Shown here in pieces: positions 50,901-59,900 of a DNA stretch of 64,000 nt. Position 1 is the first letter of the stretch. Each line of letters begins with the position of its first letter. Both the position numbers and the translations under genes were made by a program. Below the pieces are notes generated by a model. It had not been told where the DNA came from. It saw only the letters and a list, made by a program, of their open reading frames with translations, and searched no databases. Origin of the DNA: Pseudeuparius sepicola (Eukaryota > Arthropoda > Insecta > Coleoptera > Anthribidae). Where the stretch lies: assembly GCA_963920635.1 (NCBI GenBank), contig OY987298.1, positions 106,273,309-106,337,308 on the forward strand, given 5' to 3'.

Positions 50901-53900
50901 ATAAACGTGCAGTGTGGGTACATGAAATAAACCTAAGCAAACTTCACTAATTAGCATTTCGCAATCCATATTATTTATTAAGTAGGTATATAATACAATG
51001 CTCTATTTTCGAGGTTAAATTCGCGCCAATACGCCAGAACATGTCAAACTGAATGGACAAGTATACTTAGGAATGAAAAATAATTTTTTGCCTTGGAATT
51101 TGTAAAACATGTCTCGATAATCACGAAACCCAACCAACAGATTTTTTTCCCATTAGTTTGCTCAAAAATTGAAAAAAACGGTCGCAAATGTAGGGAATGT
51201 GACGTCACGATCCCTAATTTCAATAAGTACCTGCTATTTTCTTAGTACTTATTTCGTCTTTTTTTATATAACCAAGCATTCCCAGGCAAATTATTAGATT
51301 CAGTTTGTATGCGCCTGATGAGAAATAATCAAATTTCGTAGCATTTCAATGAAATATTTGGATTTTACTGATCCCATTCTGAACTTATTAGATGCCCCCT
51401 ATAAAATATGACAGATGACATATTACTCAATTCTTTAAAGAAAATCGTCGGCAACGCCGCACTTTGCATAACCTCGCCCGCGGAACGCGGAAACCAAGGA
51501 TAATAACCTTAGTGAAAACTAAATAAATTCTATTCTCAGTTTTAAAAGAATCTTGCTGTGAATACTTTATTTTTTGGGGTTTATAATGAAGACAAGATTT
51601 GTTAAAGCTTGTCCTGATAACTTGCCTTGCATAGATTTTGATATAGTGTGTCAATTTTATCAATAAAAACGTGCAGCAAAACATGAAGAAATGAAGAGGT
51701 ATGTTTGTTATTTGATTTGTATATTGTTTTAATATTGCTTAACGATGATGATATAGCTTAAATTCTGGTTTTAGGTAGACTAGAGAATAAATATTATGGT
51801 AACAATGTTATTGGAGACACGCAGAGGAAAGAACATAGCAATGAATGCATAATGCCCGGTTAAGGCAAAAATTACCCCCGAACACAAAATTAATAAGAAA
51901 AATGTTAATGATACTGTGGTTAAAAATGAAGAAATTCAACTGAATAGTAGTTGTAGAAGTAGGTATATTATGTTGTAATTACCCAACATAAGCAGATTAG
52001 TCCTAAATTATGCACATACCACGATGTACGAGGATCATACATCGTGGCACATACGTAGATACAGCTTTATGTGCTTCTAGTTTAGTTGCTAGTACAGTAA
52101 AGAAATACTTATTGTGTATATGTTGTACGCAATTGGCGAAGTCGCCCATTGGCTGAAATTTATACCCGCGACGCGTTGTGGAGACCGCTGTATGATCAGG
52201 TCGCGTTGTGGGTAAAGCTTTCATCGTTATTTCGTCCACTCAGCGAAGCCTCATACCGTCTAATACTCACAATGCGTTGTGGGCAAATTAACAAAATCCA
52301 CTACACGATATGACGATATGCGTTGTGGGAAACCTATAGTAAGTTCTCACAATACACATACCGAGTCCCGGCTGGAGTGCATTTTTTTCAATTGATATCA
52401 TTTACCTGATATGCCAGTAAAACATCCTTTATTATTTTATTTGCACTTCTCTAAATTCTTCTTCGATTTGTAAACTAACCTCTTGAGGATCTTCATTTTG
52501 TCTTGTTTCCACTTCTCCAAATTCGTCTTCTATTTGTGAACTAACCTGATGATCTTCATTTTGTCTAGTTTCCACTTTTTCCAGTTCTTCTTCGCTTTTT
52601 ATGTACCTTAAAACCTCTTGATAATCTGTGTTTCATGATTTCTTCCCAGTCTTCTTCGTTTTGTAGGTTGGCCGCAGAATATCATTTGGTAAATCACCTA
52701 AACCGTTTGTCTGTCTTGTACCAAACATGGCTTCGTAGGGACTTCTACCGATTCCTCTATGAAATGATCTATTTTTTCTTGACTGTATGAATCTCAACCC
52801 CTCAGATCATTTTGTATTGTTATTTTCTTCGACCCAGGCAACTAACATATCACGAATGACTTGCTCTTTCAACAGAGCCTTGGCTCTGTGAATGTCTTGG
52901 ACGATCATGAACAATTTTAAGACCGGGCCAAAGAGTGGCAAGTTCAGTTATAACTGATCTTTTTTAAGAGCTTCAATATTCTCACCCATTATTAAATATA
53001 GGTTAGAATACTGCCTTATATTACAATTTGCATTGTGGGTGCTTCAATACGTTACCCACAACGCGATGAACTTCGTGTATGTTCGATTTTTGTCGTCATA
53101 TCGTGTAGTGGATTTTGTTAATTTGCCCACAACGCATTGTGAGTATTAGACGGTATGAGGCTTCGCTCAGTGGACGAAATAACGATAAAGCTTTACCCAA
53201 AACGCGACCTGATCATACAGCGGTCTCCACAACGCGTCGCGGGTATAAATTTCGGCCAATGGGCGACACATATATACCTATAGTTAAGATATGGGGGAGG
53301 GGGCGTGGGGGTGTCGCACATCCCAATGTTGAAATCGATTATCAAAACAAGAAATCATGCGTTTGTAAAAACGATCGTTGATATCTACATGTGAAAACCA
53401 TGATTCAGAACTAATTTAAATAATCTAAAGACAATGCAAGTTCGACAGCAGAGTTTCATTCGATATCAAGTGCTTGACCGTCAATGACTACTTTTTGCGG
53501 GTATTTTTTTCTTGTAGGATCTAATGAAGTATTTAAGTAATTAAGTCCGTAGTAGTAGGGGAGAGTCGGGTAATAACGGACAGTGGGTAGTATCGGACAA
53601 CAGCATCTTCTCAATTTCCCTAATAGATGGCGTTCCGATTGTAAGTTTTTTGAGTTTTACCTGTTATAAAGTGTGTCTGTATGTTGTTTTTATTTGATTT
53701 TTGTGCCGTGTTTATTATTATTCAGAGACACTAAGTGCCTGATACTTGAATTTCTACAGAAGGGAAGGTGAGCATTTCTTGACATATTATTAATAATAAA
53801 AGTACGAGGTTGATAATATACTACTTTACAGAATAGTCCTATTCACGAAAATATGCCGGGGATTAGGCCAGGGGGAACAAGGTGTGCCGTGTATGGGTGT

Positions 53901-56900
53901 AATAACACTTATGCTACAAAAGCCCAAACTGGGCAGAATATCATATTTCATGCTTTTCCAAAACCAAAGGACCTTTTCTCGAAAACTATACAAAGTGAGT
54001 GGATATCAAGGTGCAAAGGAAAAAGACAAATTCAACCCTAACACTAGCCATATATGTTCACAACATTTTGTAGACAATGACTACGAAAGAGATCTTCGAA
54101 ATGAATTATTAGGTAAGTAAAATTTTCTTTGCTAGCTAGCCATCTAAAAAATGCAAGAATATAAATATTTATATATATTTTTTAATTTAAGGCTTACCTT
54201 TAAGAAAGCATTTTAATAAAACCGCAGTTCCTACATTAAAAATACCTTCCACAAAAACTATTACTGCAACGACCTCGGCAACAACTAACACATCACGTTC
54301 TGATAGACTTACCGAAAGACAAAGAAAGGAAGAAATAGAAAAATTACTTGTTGATTTGTCTGCAATAGAAGGTGGAGAAACTGCAAATTTAGAAGGCAGT
54401 TCTTCCCTAGCGACACTTACTGAAATTGGAATTCCCAGACAAGCAATTATTCAGAAATCAGATGAAGTTTTTAAAAAAGAAATTAACATGCCTTTTGTAG
54501 TTATAAAAGATTTTTGTAAATTAAGAACTATTATTAGAATCAATTTTCGAAATTTAAAAGCACGACATAATAATACTTCACAAAAAAATAGTTCTGTGGA
54601 TCCTCTTCAAAAAAAAAAGCGGAAATTAAACAAAATTATAAATTAGAATATTTATTATTTATGAAATATGAATAAATAAATCTATGTTTTCAACTGTGTT
54701 TTAATTTGTCTTGGAGCATTTTATCAGTGTTCTATTTTTTTATTATTGATTCACCATTCACATATTATAATATGAATATCATAATCCAAAAATGCTCTTC
54801 AAAATCAAACTAATCAAAGGAGGCCCACAATTATTAACAGAATAATTCTGTATATATTATAATCTGTGTGCCATAATAAAAATTATTTAAGAGGGGGTTG
54901 CCGACAGCGAAAGTGACGTTAGATTTCGTATTTTTTTAAGTTGTATAGCATAAAATCTAATAACATTTTACCTGGAAAAATTTAGTACAAACATCTCTGT
55001 CTTCGTTTTAATCATAAGATCTTAAAAGCATATGCACTGGAATTATTATTTTTCCCGAGGTTTTCATAACCTATAAAACAAAATACTGATTTTAAGATCT
55101 TATGATTAAAATGAAGACAGAGATGTTTGTACTAAATTTTTGCCAGGCAAAATGTTATTAGATTTTATGCTATACAACTTAAAAAATACGAAATCTAACG
55201 TCACTTTCGCTGTCGGCAACCCCCTCTTAAGGCAAAATTCGCACCTTCTGAAAACACATTTGCTGCAATAATGCGCTTTTTTCTCGTATTGGTTGGAGAA
55301 ATTGTCATAAAAAATTCGTGTTCAAAAAACGAGTGAACTTTATTGACTTCCATTGGTTTACAATCCCTAAAAAATAAATCCGAAAAAGCAAGAGCATCTA
55401 AAGCTCACTTTTTGTTTTTATGAACTTTTTAAGAAAAGTACAAGTCGCTTTCTGAAGGCGCGCGATTGGGTGTTTCGTGGTGCGAGTTTACGCAGTACGT
55501 CTAACTGTGACGTCATCACGTCGGGCGGCTCGGCGGACAGATTCGCGTGATTGAGCTATCCTGTCTGATTTAACGTTCTTGGTAGACACATATGTTCAGT
55601 ATGAGGCCGATCTTTGAACGGTACACGTCTTGTGCTTTATTTTTTATTTTTTGCCCAAAACAAATTTCCCGGTCAAAAAATTTACCAGTCTATATTGTAT
55701 ATAAACGTTAAGTTCTTTTAAAATGTTCATATTATATAACATTTGTTGGTTACTTTGGAATATAAAAATGGTTTTATGGAAATTATCGGAGAGTCGTAAA
55801 AAATAAGTTGGCCACTTTTTTCCAACGGTGCTGTTCGGGTAGTATCGGACACACATATTTCGGGTGATATCGGACGCACTGAAATTTTAACTGAACATTC
55901 TTATTTTCATATTAATTTAAAAAAATGCCCAAGAACACAAAAGGAAAAAGAAAAATTGATCAACTAGAGGATTACATTGGAAAAAATAAAAATGTAAAGG
56001 ACAAAAAATATAGCAAAGATAATGTGCTCTGAACAGCAACAAGAAGCAACGGAGTGTATCATCTATGGTGAAGACTTCGTCGCAAATCAGATACAATGCA
56101 TCTAGTGCCATGGTTGGACCCATAAAAATTGTTCTGGGGCAGAAAAACATCAGGTTTAATATAAATGCGGCATTTGTAAGGGGAATTAATTCATGTCCGG
56201 TACTACCCGACGTTTTCAGAAAATTACAAAAAGAGGCCCACTTTTGTTTTTAACGAGTGGAGTTTTTGTTTAAGTTTTTTTGTTTAATTTTATTATGTAT
56301 TCTATTATGCAAAGAGTATAGTTTAATTTAAGCAAAAATATGTTAATATATCATTTTTGTGATAAAAATTATTTCAATTTTTTGAAATGTGTCCGATATT
56401 ACCCTACACTTTGTCGCATCCATTTTGATGCGGAAAGTTGTACTTTTCTGCACTAGTGACATTAACTTTGTCAACTAATAATAGAACTAAGTACGCTTGT
56501 AAAATTTTTGCAGGTAGGTACATATTAATGGAAAACTTATTTTAGATGAATGTAAGCAAGGTATTGCTTTTCTTTGCTGACTTCCTGGAAATAGCGAAGA
56601 ATCATGGACAACATCAGTAGATTGTTATATTGGAAGAAGTCAACACAAGTGCAATAAAAAAATACGAAAGTCTACCTTACAGGATTTAGTTGACAAAGAC
56701 ATACCGACATAGGTACCTCAATAATTATTATACATTGGAGTAGTATGAAGGAAGATTTTTGGTAAAAATCAAAACGTATTACAAGGAGGGACTGTCCGAC
56801 ATGTTAAAAAACGAAAAATGCCCTGTATCTCCAAAACGAATCGAGATTTTGAGATTCAACTGCTTTCCACTGCCCTCAAAAATCGAGCACAGTACACCTA

Positions 56901-59900
56901 CCTACTCTTTGTCTATCTCTTCGCAGAATAGAAGAAACCCCCCCAAAAAAATCCAGTTTGTTACACTCTGTGCATGCGACATGAAAACTGTATTATTTGA
57001 TTTTGGAATATTTTCACTAAATTTAATAGATAACTTATTTGAGGCTTTGCCATAGAATGCAAAATAATGTTTTTTTTCTTGCAAATTAAAGAAATCTTAA
57101 TTTTTGGCCGGCTGCTGCATTATATTTTTTTATTTTTAACTTCCATTAACCACAATCACAAAATATGCTTATGAAAATTTATTTTCCAAAAAAAAAATAT
57201 AATATGTATAGTGAAAAAATTCTAAAGAATTATGTCATTTTTTATGAGGATGTTTCAGCATCACAATATAATTTACCCAAATGGGTCTAAAATAGTTCAA
57301 GCTATGACAATAAAGTTTTTCGACTGAAAACTTGGCTTTATTGCGTTTTACATATTTCTAACATCACCAAGAACTGGCACCTTCTCCAATATTTTAGCGT
57401 TACATTTTTGAACCGATGCAGGTCTAACTACTAACTTAATTCTGTAAGTAAGGGCTCATGAAATTAAAGTAATATTTTTTTTATATTCGGACCAGGTAAG
57501 TGCTTGACGTCTATAGGATTGACTTTTCTCAGTTTAGTTTATAACCAATCAATGCTGTTGATTAACAGTCGGTGGAATATACTTGATAACAAGTAAAAAA
57601 TCGTTTGGCAGAGCCACTAAAAAATCGCCAGCTAAAATGTTACACCTGGTTGGTTCTTTACTGTCTTTAATATATCAGCAAGTCTAGATGTCTAATTTGT
57701 GCAAGTTCAGATAGGTACTTACGAATTGTGTCGTTTTATAGATAAAATCGACTTGTTTCCAATAAAAAAAAGGTTTTGTAAACCAACCAGCATAACGTCC
57801 GAATCATCAATACCAATACCTAGTGTTCCCAGCATTTTCCTCAGCAAAATAGAATGGTTCATTTCCGTCATGGATTATTAGAATGAATGGTGAAAATAGT
57901 TCAAATCATAAAAAATAAAAGCTTGTAAAACAAGCGGGGCCGCGGGATCCGAGATCCGATATTCCGATTTGTGACGCCACAAAATAGGTTAAGTTTATGT
58001 TCTCGCAGGCTGACAGCTTGGCATTGAGGTGCGGCGTTGCCAAACATGGTGCCATGGTGGTAAATTTAGGGAAAAATAAAATCCAACAGGTAGTTACGTA
58101 TATTGAACTTTAAAAATTAATTGAGGCAAAAGGGGCGAAAAAAAATTTAAAAAAATACAGCAAGTATATCTCACCCAATACTATCCGATGAGCAAATAAA
58201 AAAAGTGGAGTATTAGTCCATTGAACGCTCTGCCACAACCTTCTCAAGCTTACAAGCCCTGTGCAAACATGTGGCAACGCCGCAGCGGGACGATTCAAGG
58301 GGTCTATGCAGTCTAGTGCAGTCTGCACTTTGGCTTAGTTTATCTTTGCTAATAGATGTTCAACCTTCTTTTTAATAATTATAATTAAATACATTTGTGA
58401 ACTTTGTTTCAATAATTGGGTAGTACCTAAGTAACTAGGTACATTTGTTTAACAGACAATAAAAGCAGTAACAAGTAACAAAATATACACAGAAGTATAA
58501 GTATTTATAATAAGTACGATTCCTGGTGTGGATAAGTACATTTTCGATAAATAATATGGTAAATTTGGGCAAATAGAGGGGACTAAATTTTGTTGTAAGT
58601 CAACTTTTTGTGAGAATTTTTCGCAAAGTGCGCGATCAGGCAAATTATCTATCTTCCCTTATGGTTAAATTTTCATAAAAATACAAACAAGCGAACAGAG
58701 AACAGCATATTGTGAAGGAGAGTAATCTCTTCTGATTGAAATGGCAGTTAGGGTCAATTTCATAATAAGTACATTCAACTAAATTATCTTTTGACTTTAA
58801 CATTAGGTAAAGAAACTTTTGCAACAATACTAAATAGTTGGATTGTTAGAAAGCTCCTTTAATTTTAAAGGGTACTTTAGTTTGCCTATGCAATTGGCCC
58901 TTAATAATTTTATTCTTAAATTTTAGTCCTTTGGAAAGACCAAAATGAATACAAGTTGACCGCTTGCCGTCAAGCAAAGAAAACCTAGCTACTTCAAGTT
59001 ATTATTACGATTTGACTTACAGCCAGGTATATAACTAAGTTCTAGCTTTCCTCGACGGTTCTAGGCATCAAAACAAATTTATAAAAATGCTGTCGCCAGC
59101 ACTTGGGGCTGTCTGTTTCCACCCAGAGACACACTGCCTCGTAGTAGCAATCTGGCGACGATAGCATTACCCGCACTACACAAATTAATTCTGGTAAATT
59201 TCTTGTAAAATCAACTGACAGGCAGTGTCAGAGCACGCGACGTGGACCCGCATCCCTTGTTGCCAGTTTTCTCTACTTCAGAGCTTCTCCTAGAGTCAGC
59301 TGTGTCTCTGCTACCAAGAAGCAAACACGCCTAATCTCTGCTCCCCTCTCCGCGGGATGTGTGGACACGATTGTTTTGAACGCTCCGCTACCATCTCCGC
59401 CCTGCTATCCGGTTCGCCGTCCGCGTTATGTGTGGCCGTGCACTAAGGCGGACGGCGGACCGGAGAGCAGAGCGGAGATGGTGGCGGAGCGTTCAAAACA
59501 ATAGAAAGCCTACATCTTGTCCATACATACCGCCGAGAGAGGAGCAGAGAGTATTAGTAGTAGTACTCTCCGCTTTCCTCCCCTCTCTCCGCTCTGCCGT
59601 CCGCGTTATTTGTGGCCGTGCACTAACGCTGGACCGGGATAGTCTCTGCATATTGCGGGATGCCGTTTCCGTTTTTACAGTGGCGCACACCTTTGAGTTG
59701 TTTCGACAAACTAATCGAAGCAGAAATCCTCATTTTTCGTGAAATCAGTACCTACCTACAATACAAAGAAAACATTATAGGGCACGTTTATGTTAATTTA
59801 AATTGCAAAATTATTTACCGATTGATAATTATTATCCTCAAACATTTTAGTTTTGGCCGGAAAGTGCCACAAGCCTCACAGCTAAGCATAATAACTCGAA

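Larger units (their letters stand above)
53558..56404 (+). mobile_element. 2.85 kb TA-flanked element with THAP gene and PHD-like tail
   Basis: The left end GGGGAGAGTCGGGTAATAACGGACA and right end TGTCCGATATTACCC are inverted apart from an 8-9 base indel, and TA flanks both. A CGGGTARTATCGGACA-type motif recurs at 53585, 55836, 55860 and (inverted) 56193 and 56390, like subterminal transposase sites. It carries a THAP gene and a pogo/jerky-type PHD-like remnant, and a TTAA MITE is inserted in it. Confidence 0.6.
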
